Source: Distichodus sexfasciatus (Eukaryota > Chordata > Actinopteri > Characiformes > Distichodontidae). From it: a DNA stretch of 64,000 bases. Of this stretch, positions 48,101 through 56,061 are shown in pieces. Both the position numbers and the translations under genes were made by a program. Under the pieces are notes generated by a model. The model did not search any database. It worked only from the letters and a program-made list of their open reading frames with translations, and was not told the origin of the DNA. Numbering within the stretch: position 1 is the stretch's first letter; every line of letters starts with the position of its first letter. The stretch is taken from positions 248,001-312,000 of the forward strand of contig JAVGVS010000046.1 of NCBI GenBank assembly GCA_032718565.1. Direction: 5' to 3'.

Positions 48101-51100
48101 GTTGATCAGATCTTCATCCTCCACTTCATGGAGGAGAGAAGTAGAGTCGGGCCTTTCTTCATTTCTTTCTTCACCTTTTTCTGTGTTGAGCTCAATTGGA
48201 CTTGAGGTTTTAATTGGAGCAATGTCCTCCAAAGGGCTCCCTGGTTCAAGAACTGCATCGGAGAAAAAGAATATAAGCTAGCGCATCATCTGCTGCCGCT
48301 GCCAAGAAATCCCAAATTCTATCAAAATATTACCTTTATCAATTAAAAGGTTCTCATGAGAGTCACGAATTGGTGCCAAGTCCTCTGATTCCTGAAGATA
48401 CAAATCAATTAAATTTTGTGGACTCACAAAGTGGACCATATGTATAATGTGCCCCAAAGCGTTGTGTAATTATGTTTCTAATAACTTCTTCCATCTACAA
48501 CAATGATTTTCATCCCAAAATTTACATAGAGCAATGTGTTAGAGCTCATAGTGATGCAGAAAATACCACCATTAATCTAAAAATCCATTGTTAAAATATA
48601 TCTTAAACATTGTCAATAACAAAAGTTATTTGTAAAAAATCCTGAGAGATAGTAAAGCAATTAAACCATGAACATCTGATCAAACTTGCATATAATGAGT
48701 TTTGCTCAATCATAGCAAAACTCATTATATTCTATATAATGAGTGCACTCTATATACTCAACTTTATATTGTGCAGCATATACACAATAAACTGACCTCT
48801 AATGCAAAGGACGGGGAGAGTTTCAGCTGCCGTGAAGGCTCCTCGTCTTCATCTTCATCTTCAGGTAACATGGTTGGCTTTGGCAATGGGGAAAGCAGAG
48901 GAGTACCTGGACCCTGTGAATCTAAAATAAACAATTAATTCCACATCAATGTTAATGCTGGCTAAATGCAATTACACTAACAAACATTACCCAGCATTAG
49001 TTTTCCAAAAAAGGCCAGAGCAAGATCACAACAGAAACGCAGACTTACCCAGTTCATCAAAAAAATTGTCAATGTCCTGCAGTGAGACAACTTCTTTCAT
49101 TTTCAGTCGGCATGGAGAACTGAAAAGCAAATAAACGTAAGGCCAAATTTGTTCACAAAATTTGCAAAGATGCACACAAAATCTAACATATAATACTATG
49201 GAACCACAAGTGACCTGCTCACAAAACTTAATGTCTTTTAAACAGATTTTTTTTTTTCTTCTTAATTCATCTATGAGCCCTAACAGGCATTATTGAAATG
49301 CAACATAACTATATGACATTACAGTTTACTGTATGTACATATTTGTCCAAACAGTGAGAAGCTACCTAAATAAACGGGTTTATCTTCAAACTGCAGATCC
49401 ACCAATACATTTTTGAGTTTACTCACCTCTGTTCTGCTTGGAAGTAACGAAGTCTCTTTTTTGCTTTCCCCTAAAGACAACAGAAGCTTTAATCAGCATT
49501 CTGCATCGTGCAACGTATCATGTAACTAATGCTGATCTTATTCTTTAATTTTCGCTGTCCTTGTACTCCTTGTACAAGTAATGAAAGACAGACAGCACAG
49601 AAAGTTTTGCCCGAGTCAGTTTACCAAACATGAATTTCATGGCTGGAATCGGGTCTGTATGGCTACGACAACGTGTACACAGAATCATCTCCTCACTTTA
49701 TGTGCAATGTTATGTAAAACAATTTAAATCAAACATAATGCAACCAATCTTGATGTTGAAAAGAAAAAAACATTTTTCTGTACTAATTTCCATGACGGCA
49801 TTGAACGTTTACTGCATTCAGCAGACGCACCTATCCAAAACGCCTTACATTTTTCCTCATTTTAGGGACTGTCTCTCTGGACCAACTTGGGGTTAAGGGT
49901 CTTGTTTAGGAACCCAAGGATGGTAGTGCTGGAGGTAGGATTCGAACCCACAACCTCTTGGTCCAGAGGGTTGTCTCCCCAGTTCATCTCACCTACTCTA
50001 CACACACACACACACACGAGTCAGGTGTGTGGCTGAGGCTCAATTAATGCTGAACTCCAGTAAGTAGGGTATTTTATTCACTTTAAATAAAGCGATTCTC
50101 TTTAATGTAGTTGATGCAGACTCATTCATAAATTAGCTGCGGCAAAAATGCTGATTACCAATGTAATTTCCCATGAATCTGCGATATTAGCGATTAAAAT
50201 ATTACTTAACTAGTTAGTTTGTTTACAATAGCTTGTTGCATAGTGCACTGCAACTCACACGCCAAAGCCGTTTCCCATGCATTGTTTAATTTGTGACGAC
50301 TCGGCATAATGTTAACTTAATAATAATTAATAGTAATCAATTTAATAATTGATTTTGTTACAAAACATTACTTATTTTATATATCTTTTTCACAATAACA
50401 GTCATGTTTAAATTTGTATGTTGATGGCTTGACTGTAGACAACATAACAAACAATGCGATAAATAGTTTTGAAGAAAAATCTGCTTTGTCATTGAACCTG
50501 AGAAAAACTTTGAAAATAACCATAATGACGCAGTGTCCATGCTACAATAATAATGATAGAAGCAAAGTTTTTCACTGTGGGGACATATCTTTATAACTAC
50601 AATTTGACTGTGTTATTTGTGTCCCCTTCAAAAATTGCTCATGAGAAATGTTATATTTATTGTCCCCCCTTACTGTTAAATGAAATTTAGACCCATGTCA
50701 CCACCACCTGTAATCTACAAGTAAGATCTGTCTGATGTTTTGCTGTGATGTAAAAGTTGCTGGATAAAGGAAAAGGTGGTTCGCTCTGCAAAAAAAAATT
50801 GACATATTACTAAAAGTGCTGCAAGGTCTATTTTCCAGCGACATGCACTTTTCCTTCGCTTTCACTTAACTGGCCTTTTATCTTCAGTGTTTCCATATAG
50901 TTTGTTTCCATCTTACCTTGTTTATGTAGGTGGTTTTACTCTGTCTAATCTTAACACTTTATTTTAGGCGAAATTCGAATTGTACTGACGTGAAGCACAT
51001 CTCTCTATGTAAATGTACGACATAAACAAACTGGCCTTGCCTTATGTTGTGCAGTTTGAACTCCGCGAACGCCAATTCTGAACTAAAATATGCACGTCTG

Positions 51101-51405
51101 TGTATAAATGTTACGATTGTGTATGGTTTTTAACATGTTGTGTGGTGTAAATCCAGCATTTACACCAACAGGACTGAGCTTAAAGCTAACGCTCGCAGAA
51201 ACTCCCGAAGTTGTCAACGCAAAGGAAACAAACACGGCGCCCCTTAGCACGGCGGGGCTACCAAATTAGCATGTCAACAAGGTTCAGCTGGAGGAAATTT
51301 ACACCCAGCAAAAACTAACCTTGCGTTTTCTTTCTAGAGAATTCGCCCACAGCCGAAGGTAAACCGAATTTGACACTCACCAGTGATAACGGCTTGCGCT
51401 CCATT
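35449..51405 (-). CDS. cenpc: Centromere protein C, 18 coding exons
   Basis: Inner-kinetochore scaffold that ties the CENP-A nucleosome to the Mis12 complex (known of the family). Exons in transcript order: 51,382-51,405; 49,427-49,470; 49,049-49,119; 48,797-48,921; 48,334-48,391; 48,039-48,252; 47,867-47,947; 47,704-47,784; 47,437-47,607; 46,040-46,428; 44,092-44,427; 43,185 to 42,886 or 42,643; 38,999-39,533; 38,846-38,916; 37,021-37,164; 35,941-36,101; 35,641-35,731; 35,449-35,534. All junctions are GT/AG and keep one frame. About 993 residues with the shorter exon 12. Landmarks: a basic N-terminus with 'VVSLQDIDNFFDEL' (Mis12-binding type, residues ~33-46), an acidic middle, 'DDEFFILEDDAPIRFTIPRK' (~305-325), 'RRPPGEWW' (~590), 'RKPTSNWW' (~671) and a C-terminal cupin (~882-985). 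The start ATG (MERKPLSL) is the first in the first exon. Oddity: in-frame TAA codons in exon 12 if unspliced. The identification rests on motif order plus the cupin, not on an alignment. Confidence 0.82.
36193..36632 (-). repeat. Composite: SINE A nested in SINE B, copy 1
   Basis: Parts of a minus-oriented SINE B (36,193-36,322 and 36,530-36,632) are split by a plus-oriented SINE A (about 36,323-36,529: 'ggcagttggcagttagggtg', 'gctgcccactgctccttcat', tail 'gttcacgacaaatgataact'). 'cacactc' occurs at both edges of the inner insertion, as a target duplication. 'tatcacagattt' at 36,182-36,193 and again at about 36,636-36,647 looks like the duplication of the outer SINE. Located in cenpc intron 15. 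A matching chimera occurs inverted at 44,780-45,110. Confidence 0.8.
37021..37164 (-). CDS. cenpc: cenpc exon 15
   Basis: Encodes 'LPSTRITPRVLSDCKLCCSP', then a Trp-rich stretch with 'ESEDWDNLSLWFTYLWPPAS'. Acceptor atttcag, donor AAAAA|GTAAAG. Phases fit exon 14 (ends G) and exon 16 (begins AC). The sequence lies where other vertebrate proteins have linker between the CENP-C motif and the cupin. I recognise no separate domain in it. Confidence 0.75.
37600..38360. mobile_element. Possible hAT-like element in cenpc intron 14
   Basis: 'gggctgtcgcgattcattct' at 37,605 and 'aataactgtgacaagacta' at 38,337 could be diverged terminal inverted repeats of a fish hAT element. No clear 8-base target duplication; tentative. 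Confidence 0.3.
38440..38822 (-). mobile_element. hAT-like element, partial (TAGGGATGCA family)
   Basis: Ends in 'catcatgcatccctattta', the TAGGGATGCA-type terminus, and matches the right part of the element at 44,502-45,976 over several hundred bases. Shared words include 'ggcagcacgcggctcgggac' versus 'ggtagtacgtggctcaggac', 'tccactgcgt', 'catcaaatat' and 'ccgattccgatat'. The left half is missing or unrecognisable. Strand is arbitrary. Confidence 0.7.
38846..38916 (-). CDS. cenpc: cenpc exon 14
   Basis: A 71-base exon with acceptor tgtgtag and donor TCTG|GTGAGT. It encodes 'DLGFRSGPSSMIELERFEEN' plus Glu-Asp-Ser. The first base completes a Tyr codon started in exon 13 and the last base starts an Asp codon finished in exon 15. 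No domain; an acidic linker before the C-terminal part. Confidence 0.75.
38999..39533 (-). CDS. cenpc: cenpc exon 13 with WW-type nucleosome-binding motif
   Basis: A 535-base exon (acceptor cctaacag, donor GAATA|GTAAGT). It is basic and opens with 'HEGVFNKVYTRDSQHCPPTA', then 'REKRQRKPTSNWWEVPPSQG'. The Arg/Lys-rich run followed by Lys-Pro-x-x-x-Trp-Trp matches the CENP-C central-region/CENP-C-motif pattern, where Arg anchors on the H2A-H2B acidic patch and the Trp pair contacts the CENP-A tail (known of the family). The rest is Ser/Gln/Glu-rich and probably disordered. It needs a one-base prefix from exon 12; both candidate ends of exon 12 supply an A. Confidence 0.8.
39632..40630. mobile_element. 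Non-autonomous hAT-like element with 8-bp TSD
   Basis: Ends TAGGGATG...CATCCCTA; internal subterminal words 'accgatccgatac' at left and 'atcggcatcggtattgg' at right. The 8-base 'tctacaac' flanks both sides (39,624-39,631 and 40,631-40,638), as expected of hAT insertion. Length 999 bases with no transposase frame. It sits in cenpc intron 12, and the left neighbour 'tagggatgtaatgatac' at 39,602 is probably the terminus of an older related element into which it inserted. Confidence 0.85.
40805..40915. repeat. Purine tract (GGAAA)n-like
   Basis: More than 100 bases of almost pure A/G (ggaaaggaaggaagag...). It explains the Phe/Ser-rich opposite-strand frames. Confidence 0.85.
41160..41590. repeat. 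GC-rich island inside an AT-rich intron, likely repeat
   Basis: About 430 bases of markedly higher GC ('gggacccagacctccggaga', 'caggggcaggacccccagga'). It has long open frames on both strands because stop codons are rare at this composition. No domain is seen in the 173-codon minus-strand frame. Together with the flanking 40,920-41,150 sequence it reads like part of an interspersed element I cannot name. Confidence 0.4.
41806..42005 (+). repeat. tRNA-headed SINE with 'aagagcgtct' tail
   Basis: A-box-like 'ttggtggcctagtggtagga', B-box-like 'gggttagaatcc', and the tail 'gctctagataagagcgtcta' with 'actgtataaatgtaaat', a widespread fish SINE tail. In cenpc intron 12. Confidence 0.75.
42643..43185 (-). 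CDS. cenpc: cenpc exon 12 region, WW motif, two in-frame stops
   Basis: Acceptor catacag at 43,186. The frame gives 'AVKKANKQASVKQSVKRKPL', 'AGTGRRKRRPPGEWWLAAQ' (CENP-C central-type motif), and then an acidic/basic linker. It meets TAA at 42,812-42,814 and again at 42,779-42,781. The same frame then stays open through 'RETETKGGNSKSRQGSG' to a strong donor CCGA|GTGAGT at 42,643, whose phase fits exon 13 exactly. An alternative donor GCCA|GTTTGT (exon end 42,886) also fits exon 13 and avoids both stops. Either a small intron or a skipped tail removes the stops, or this allele is truncated. Exon core is confident; the 3' boundary is not. Confidence 0.65.
44092..44427 (-). CDS. cenpc: cenpc exon 11
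   Basis: A 336-base Lys-rich exon (acceptor tgtacag, donor CACAG|GTGCAT). Encodes 'GKQKRKGRTSKSGHISSKEA' through 'NDSPEPQPEQQSITT'. Phase 1 in and phase 1 out agree with exons 10 and 12. No domain; predicted disordered linker, as in other CENP-C proteins. Confidence 0.75.
44502..45976. mobile_element. hAT-like element in cenpc intron 10
   Basis: Terminal inverted repeats 'ctagggatgcacgataa' at left and 'ttatcgtgcatccctag' at right are perfect over 17 bases, and the match extends into 'aaaa'/'tttt' outside. No 8-base target duplication is evident at the edges. The interior holds a SINE composite (44,700-45,150) and no transposase. Its right part is shared with 38,440-38,822. Confidence 0.8.
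44700..45150 (-). repeat. Composite SINE A/SINE B unit, copy 2
   Basis: On the minus strand a SINE A (head near 45,130, 'ctgcccactgctccttcacg', tail 'acaatgacaaataataactc') runs straight into the SINE B part 'ccttacggggccaatttaga' ... 'gagagcgtgtgtatcacaga'. It then continues into 'taacaagtggaataaaggaa', exactly as in copy 1 at 36,193-36,690. A further SINE A tail remnant flanks it at 44,705-44,765. Confidence 0.8.
46040..46428 (-). CDS. cenpc: cenpc exon 10
   Basis: A 389-base exon (acceptor gcgcttag, donor CTTG|GTATGT). It begins with the Trp-Asn codons shared with exon 9 and encodes 'LDDEFFILEDDAPIRFTIPR'. This matches the conserved acidic-hydrophobic-then-'IPRK' segment found in the middle of CENP-C proteins, and is one of the main reasons for the gene call. 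The remainder is Lys/Glu-rich, with 'KRKSQPKRKD' as a possible nuclear localisation signal. Confidence 0.82.
46614..46870. mobile_element. Degenerate hAT-like fragment
   Basis: 'taggggtgctgaaattaatc' and 'cgatgcatcgcgatgcagac' resemble the 5' end of a common fish hAT element. The right end is not found. Confidence 0.4.
46908..47300. repeat. Old repeat interrupted by a hAT MITE
   Basis: The flanking halves 'acatttagggcttttatcag' ... and 'gattaagggcccagggttgg' ... look like one ancient SINE-like element (the 'gcgtctgctgaatg'/'ccttaaccccaagttgg' family) in minus orientation, now split by the 205-base element at 46,999-47,203. Confidence 0.5.
46999..47203. mobile_element. Short hAT-type MITE with 8-bp TSD
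   Basis: Starts CAGTGGTTCCCAAACTGGGG and ends TTTGGGAACCAATG, giving inverted termini of about 13 bases. Flanks 'tcctacag' (46,991-46,998) and 'tcctagag' (47,204-47,211) are an 8-base target duplication with one mismatch. Non-coding, 205 bases. A related end occurs at 14,261-14,322. Confidence 0.8.
47437..47607 (-). CDS. cenpc: cenpc exon 9
   Basis: A 171-base exon (acceptor tatttag, donor TTATG|GTGAGC) encoding 'DAAQSVSSSGLIPNSQPEPL' to 'SFQQKLMNALKPKTL'. Phase 1 base in, two bases out (TG of a Trp codon). The C-terminal half, with Phe-Gln-Gln-Lys-Leu, could form a short helix. No named domain. Confidence 0.72.
47704..48391 (-). CDS. cenpc: cenpc exons 5-8
   Basis: Exons 48,334-48,391, 48,039-48,252, 47,867-47,947 and 47,704-47,784. 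They encode 'SEDLAPIRDSHENLLIDK', an acidic stretch with 'LLHEVEDEDLINGGLSKPSP', 'DSGSPFSPVLRLELGNTPQK' and 'CVPLLSSPTPTQESEMSAS'. Repeated Ser-Pro and Ser-Ser-Pro sites are possible CDK targets (inference). All junctions have GT/AG and matched phases (1, 2, 2, 2). The region is expected to be disordered. Confidence 0.72.
48691..48729. repeat. Perfect 16-bp inverted repeat (hairpin)
   Basis: 'tataatgagttttgct' (48,691-48,706), 7-base loop, then its exact reverse complement (48,714-48,729), in cenpc intron 4. A third partial arm 'tatataatgag' follows at 48,733-48,743. Confidence 0.85.
48797..49470 (-). CDS. cenpc: cenpc exons 2-4, N-terminal region
   Basis: Exons 49,427-49,470, 49,049-49,119 and 48,797-48,921. 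Together with exon 1 they give MERKPLSL followed by 'GKAKKRLRYFQAEQRSSPCR', 'EVVSLQDIDNFFDELGDSQG', and a Pro-rich then Asp/Glu-rich segment ending 'RQLKLSPSFALE'. An Arg-rich patch followed by a short hydrophobic/acidic helix fits the Mis12-complex-binding N-terminus of CENP-C. Donors GTGAGT, GTAAGT, GTCAGT. Confidence 0.75.
49800..49975 (-). repeat. tRNA-headed SINE (same family as 28,485 and 41,806)
   Basis: Minus orientation: tail 'ctgcattcagcagacgcacc' at left; body 'ggggttaagggtcttgttta'; B-box region 'aggattcgaacccacaacct' at right. In cenpc intron 1. Confidence 0.8.
51382..51405 (-). CDS. cenpc: cenpc exon 1 (start codon)
   Basis: ATG at 51,403-51,405 opens 8 codons (MERKPLSL) and the exon ends at a strong donor CTG|GTGAGT. 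The 10-kb stretch downstream gives phase-compatible exons in the same orientation, which supports this start. Upstream to about 51,700 the DNA is richer in CG dinucleotides ('cgtgtcgccgctccgg', 'ccgcgcggctaac'), consistent with a housekeeping-type promoter without TATA. Confidence 0.7.
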
Positions 51406-51700
51406 GTGAGCTGTGGCTCTGTGAGCTAACTGCTGCTAGCCGAGATGCTAACCCAACCGTTTGATTCGTGTCGCCGCTCCGGTTAGCACCGCGCGGCTAA
51501 CTGACCGCCATTTCTCATTCTCTTCAAAAAACTTCGGCTGCAATCAAGTCAAGTCCTTTAAAACAATGTGTCTCCAGTTACTAAATATTACCGTAGCTCA
51601 AAAATTGTGTCGAAATCCCAAGTTTTGAGTACAATGGTAGAGACACAAAAAGGGAACGTAACCAGATACAACACAAATTTCCGCGCCCATTTTCTTCTTC
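51406..51700 (-). promoter_or_regulatory. Probable cenpc promoter region
   Basis: CG-containing stretch directly upstream of the first coding exon; no TATA box. 'tttccgcgccc' at about 51,679-51,689 resembles an E2F-type site, which would suit a cell-cycle gene, but the match is imperfect. Transcription start not determinable. Confidence 0.35.
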
Positions 51701-52359
51701 TTCAGGGGATTCGATGACATGAAAAAACATTAGCGCCATCTACTGGTGACTTTTATTTTGCTTATGAATTAAATTAGTAATGTCATCGGGTTTGGGTTTT
51801 TTAATATAATGTTTGACAATTTGACATCATGAAATTATTTTTGCTATTCTTTACTTATGTATATTGAAACATATGCCTAAGTGTAATAAAGAATAATCGT
51901 ACTGGGATGACTAAGACTATTCTACTTACAAACACAAAATAAAAACAATGTTTGGTATTATGTTGCAAAAATGAATTTATCAGAGTACTGTAATTCTGAT
52001 GCACACTCATGTTTTATGATTAAATACGAATATACATAAATATAGCCTGAATGTTTAAGGTTGTTTGAATGACTCTTGAATATTGTAAAAAGAGCAGAAA
52101 TGGGATCAGAAAAGCTGGATCCTGCCTCAAATTTCACCAAATACATACTAAACTGTACACAGATCAGTTTTTTAAAGTTCATTTATTTTTACTCAAATCA
52201 TCATTCAATATATTAAGCATATTTTAACTAATGCCATTGACAAAACAGGCACGTACATATCTACACAGACATTAATAAGGTTAAATAATACTACACACTT
52301 TGTTTTTATTAAAACAACATTAATAAGGAAACTCAAAAAAACGTTTAAGAACACCTATT

Positions 52360-54635
52360 TTACATAAAAAGCATTTTCTGCTTCCCAGCAGTCTCCATCG
52401 GAGACGACACATCCTCAGCATCCATGCCTTTGTACAGGGGCTGCTTCAGGTGCCTCCAAATGACCAGGATCACTCTTATTACAAACAGTACACAGGCCAA
52501 CGCCAGCAGCACAGCTGAGGAACACAATAAACATCAAATTATGATCATTTACCAAAGAAGAACAAGCGCAGATGAACATTTTTCTTTTTATTTGGACTCA
52601 CCAATAAATATAGCATTGCGTCCAGGAGCCGAAGCATCGAAGTTCTTTGTCATATTTCCAGATAAGGCCACAATGACAACAGGGTAGATGGTCAGGATGT
52701 AACGCACATGTTTCTCCAGCACAACATTCTCCAGGATAAACCTAAAGATAATATTAAAGTTTGTTTGCAACATCTTTTTCTTTTGCCTAGCCATTACAAT
52801 GGTAAGACCAGAGAAAAAATATAAATATAGTAAAAATATAGTACTGTAGCAACAAAAAAAGCATTTGACCAAAGCACTGCTGGAAAGGGTTTTAACACCT
52901 TCTACCACATATTTCACATCATGCAATAGTGTCCCTTACCAAATAATGATGACCACCAACAAGAGTGATAGTGACAGTGTTGCTGCCTCTGTTTTGTTCA
53001 TTTCTCCATCATAACTCACTGTAATGGCCAAATTGATCAGAGTAGCGATTGTTGTCCATGTTGCATATACGGCAAAACCATTCTGAACCTGCAATGTAAG
53101 AAAGAAAAAATTTGAATGCATTGTTATCAAAAAGTCTTTGTGTTAGTCATCTGTGCATTTTGAAGTGTCTTACTAGTAGACGAATGCACCAAAGGTCTGC
53201 TTTGTGGTACTTGTTTAGCCAGGCTCCATATTCTTTGAGTCCATAGCAGCAGAAAAATATCACTGAGTAATTGGTGAAAGCAATTAAAGCGAGCATGATG
53301 CACGCAGCGATCATCACCCTTTAAAGAAATAAAAAAGAATCACATTGTCTTTAAATGAATGAGTAATTATTTGTCATTGTGAACACACTACAGCACCCAG
53401 TCCACCACAACGAAATGTGACCTCTGCATTTGACCCATTCGTGAAGGAGCAGTGGGCAGCTGACATGGGCAGCGCCTGGGAAGCAGTGCTGGGGGACGGT
53501 ACCTTTCTTGAGTACCTCAGTGGTACCTTTACTAATCCAGGATTCAAAACAGCAAACTACCAATCACAGGGCCAACTCCATAATCATTACATTACCAGCT
53601 GCCCCAAAGCAAATAATGCTATTTTATAAGGAAATCTAGAAAATGGTCAATGAACATTCAAGTTAGCAAGATAATAAATTCTGGAATGTAAGTGCTTTAT
53701 TTCATTCCCAGATAAGGCTGCAACGACAACAGGGTAAACCGTTAGGATGTAACACATGTTTATCAGGCACAACATTCTCTAGGTTAAACCTGAGGATAAC
53801 ATTACAGGTTGTTTGCATTATCTTTTTTTCTTGCAAAAAATTAGGATTGATCAAACTACAGTACTAAGATCCCAGAGAGAGCTTCTTGCATAATCAGGTT
53901 TACTTTTTCAGTCTAAACTCAGCAACTCATTGATTGTATTACAAATACAACACTGTACAGGACTTGTTTTATGTATACTCCTAAACACAGTTCCTATATT
54001 ACAATCGGTTTGACATGGACTTACTCTCTGTCCCATAGTAGAAGCCAGCTGATGTTAATCAGCATGTTGAGAGTCCAGCTGACAAAGAAGCCATAGGGCA
54101 GCACAGAAGGACTACAGTACATAGGGCCAAAAGCATTTCTGCAATAACAAGCATGCATTAAACATCTACAGCAAACAATTTAACATGTTCCACTTACAAT
54201 ATCAGATCCAAATGTGTTCAAGAGAAAGAGAACATGAACCTGCAGTACCTTCTGAATAATGTAGTGACAATGTAGATGAGTGCAAGAGTTAACCAAAAGT
54301 AGATGACACCCCAGATGGAGAAGGTCCATCCTGATGGGGTGATTTGTGTGACAAATTTATCAGAGATATTTGCGGTCTTCATCAGAAAAGGACCTGAAAT
54401 GAGCATTTTCTTTTTATTACAAATTCCAGTACAATGACTTCCATTCATTTGATTAATATGTCAATTTTATTATTGATCACATCATTTAATTCCATTATTA
54501 TAACTGATGTAAGCATATAATTCTGATTCTCTCACCAGTCCCTTGTGCGGCAAGTGCGTTGAATACAATGGTAATTAAATAAGCAAGAATGACCAGAAGT
54601 ATGACTGCTATACGTGGAATACTGTGAGCACCCAT
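52360..54635 (-). CDS. Tryptophan-rich multi-pass membrane protein, TspO/MBR-like
   Basis: Seven coding exons: 54,536-54,635; 54,249-54,393; 54,025-54,138; 53,174-53,318; 52,940-53,088; 52,602-52,741; 52,360-52,514. All have GT/AG junctions and consistent phases; 948 bases, 315 residues. The start MGAHSIPRI lies just 3' of an acceptor, so a 5' non-coding exon precedes it. Hydrophobic segments: 'IAVILLVILAYLITIVFNAL' (res ~9-28), 'WTFSIWGVIYFWLTLALIYI' (~53-72), one each in exons 3 and 4, two in exon 5, and one each in exons 6 and 7, about eight in all. The 'SGWTFSIWGVIY' signature and Trp-rich helices recall an uncharacterised vertebrate family related to TspO/MBR tryptophan-rich sensory proteins. 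Function unknown; likely in a cell membrane. The short polar C-tail 'DAEDVSSPMETAGKQ' is probably cytosolic. Confidence 0.82.
53354..53606 (-). repeat. SINE family A in intron 3 of the membrane-protein gene
   Basis: Tail 'agtaattatttgtcattgtg', 'cctctgcatttgacccattc', 'agcagtgggcagctgacatg', 'gagtacctcagtggtacctt', head 'cattacattaccagctgccc'. Same orientation as the gene. Confidence 0.88.
53694..53830 (-). pseudogene. Degenerate duplicate of exon 6 within intron 3
   Basis: 'ccagataaggctgcaacgac', 'aacagggtaaaccgttagga' and 'gcacaacattctctaggtt' closely match the true exon 6 (52,660-52,741) on the same strand. It retains 'NLENVVPDKHV' but a one-base deletion shifts the frame and a stop follows. 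It lies between exons 3 and 4, out of normal exon order. A sister copy is at 56,817-57,003. Confidence 0.85.
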
Positions 54636-54687
54636 TGTGATCAGCTGGAAATACAGAATAGGAAATATTTTGAATATCAAATAATAA

Positions 54688-54731
54688 GCAGCAGCAGCAG
54701 AAGAAGAAGATGAAGAAGAAGAAGAAGAGGA
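54688..54731. repeat. (CAG)n/(AAG)n microsatellite
   Basis: gcagcagcag followed by aag/gaa triplets, in the 5' UTR intron of the membrane-protein gene. Confidence 0.9.
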
Positions 54732-54750
54732 AACATATAATATTACTTAC

Positions 54751-54840
54751 CTGTTCTTTTTAGTTTCCCAACCGTTTAAGGTTTCGGAAAGTCTCTCTAT
54801 AAAAGCTGTGTTGTCTGGAAATGGAAATGTCTAAGCATAC
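54751..54840 (-). other. Probable 5' non-coding exon of the membrane-protein gene
   Basis: The donor AACAG|GTAAGT at 54,751 and the matching acceptor tttccag before 54,644 define a 5' UTR intron of about 106 bases. The upstream TATA-like box at 54,868-54,876 sets the likely start near 54,840. Confidence 0.55.
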
Positions 54841-54867
54841 ACGATGAGATGTGTGAGACGAGACGTG

Positions 54868-54876
54868 TTATATAGG
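54868..54876 (-). promoter_or_regulatory. TATA-like box
   Basis: Minus strand CCTATATAA, roughly 30 bases upstream of the presumed first exon of the membrane-protein gene. Confidence 0.5.
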
Positions 54877-55482
54877 TTTGAGTTTATGTAACCGCTGAAC
54901 AGCAACACGTGCAGTATGATTGTCTCTCATTAATATTATCAGTGCTACTACTTGTAATGACACTTGTTATGTGTGTGGCGTAACGTCTCTGTCAAGAATT
55001 ATGAAAGCAGTTCATCTTAAAGGCATACTTAGTGTGTATAGACTTATGTGATGAGGTCTGTTTTCAGTAACTTGCGTATTCACACCACATTACACACCAC
55101 AACACAAATTTAATTTAAAACTGCTCTTTAACGAACTTCTCACAAGTCTTAAAACGAAACAAAACAAACCCTTGCATAAGAGAAGGGGCGTGTCTCGGAT
55201 GGTGGCACGCGACTGTACCTTTGGCGCCCTCGACACTACTGGTGTAGTGGTCCAGTCTGCTGTATATCACTCACAGGTAGCAAACGCTCACTTTTGGATC
55301 AATTTTATACAATTTTATTTTATACAACATACATTGTCAAAAAGAACTTAACATATAACGAACACTATCTATCCCTCCCTGACCACTACACAACGCCATT
55401 TATGGGATCAGGGCGCTGATATTTACTCCCTATAACCTAACAACGTGTAAATATTTCATCCACAAACACAGATTCCTCCATA

Positions 55483-56061
55483 CAGGGCCGGCCCAAGCCT
55501 TCAGGGGGCCCTAAGCAGAATTTTATTTGGGGGCCCCTCTGTTCCACCAGTATGACTAATTATTGTCAATCCTTTATTATTCGCACACTATAAATCTAAC
55601 ACACCCAATATAAATTGTATTTTTTTGTAGCTGTGTTGCTTACATCATACCAATGTTTTTACCCTTGCTATGATCTTTAATTGTAACAGTAGCAAAGCCA
55701 CAGGAGTAGTCAGGTGTTAATTTGCACTTTAACATTCAAAGTCTTGCAGTACCAGTTGGCATACTTAATGTGGTGTACTGAAAAGTGGCAAAATAAACTA
55801 GTAGACAATGCTCTTGTATGGCTTTCATACTCCAACTGTGCATGCATCCTGCAGCAGCCAGTTAAAATAATATTGCGTTGTTTTTTTTTAATTGAATAAT
55901 GGATTTCATTACCAATATGATATCAACTGAAATATTAAACATATATAAATTAAAAAAAGAAAAATAAAATACGATGTAATTTCATGTACTCTTGGGGGCC
56001 CCCTGGTGGCCACGGGGCCCTATGCAGCCGCTTAGTTCGCTTAAGCCTTGGGCCGGCTCTG
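55483..56061. mobile_element. hAT-like non-autonomous element with perfect 8-bp TSD
   Basis: Terminal inverted repeats CAGGGCCGGCCCAAG... and ...CTTGGGCCGGCTCTG (one mismatch in the first 15). The identical 8-mer 'cctccata' lies on both sides (55,475-55,482 and 56,062-56,069). Length 579 bases, AT-rich inside, no transposase. The intact duplication suggests a fairly young insertion. Confidence 0.9.

Noticed and set aside
53354..53606. Extra exon of the membrane-protein gene
   Set aside because: The sequence is a SINE A copy with stops in all gene-compatible frames.
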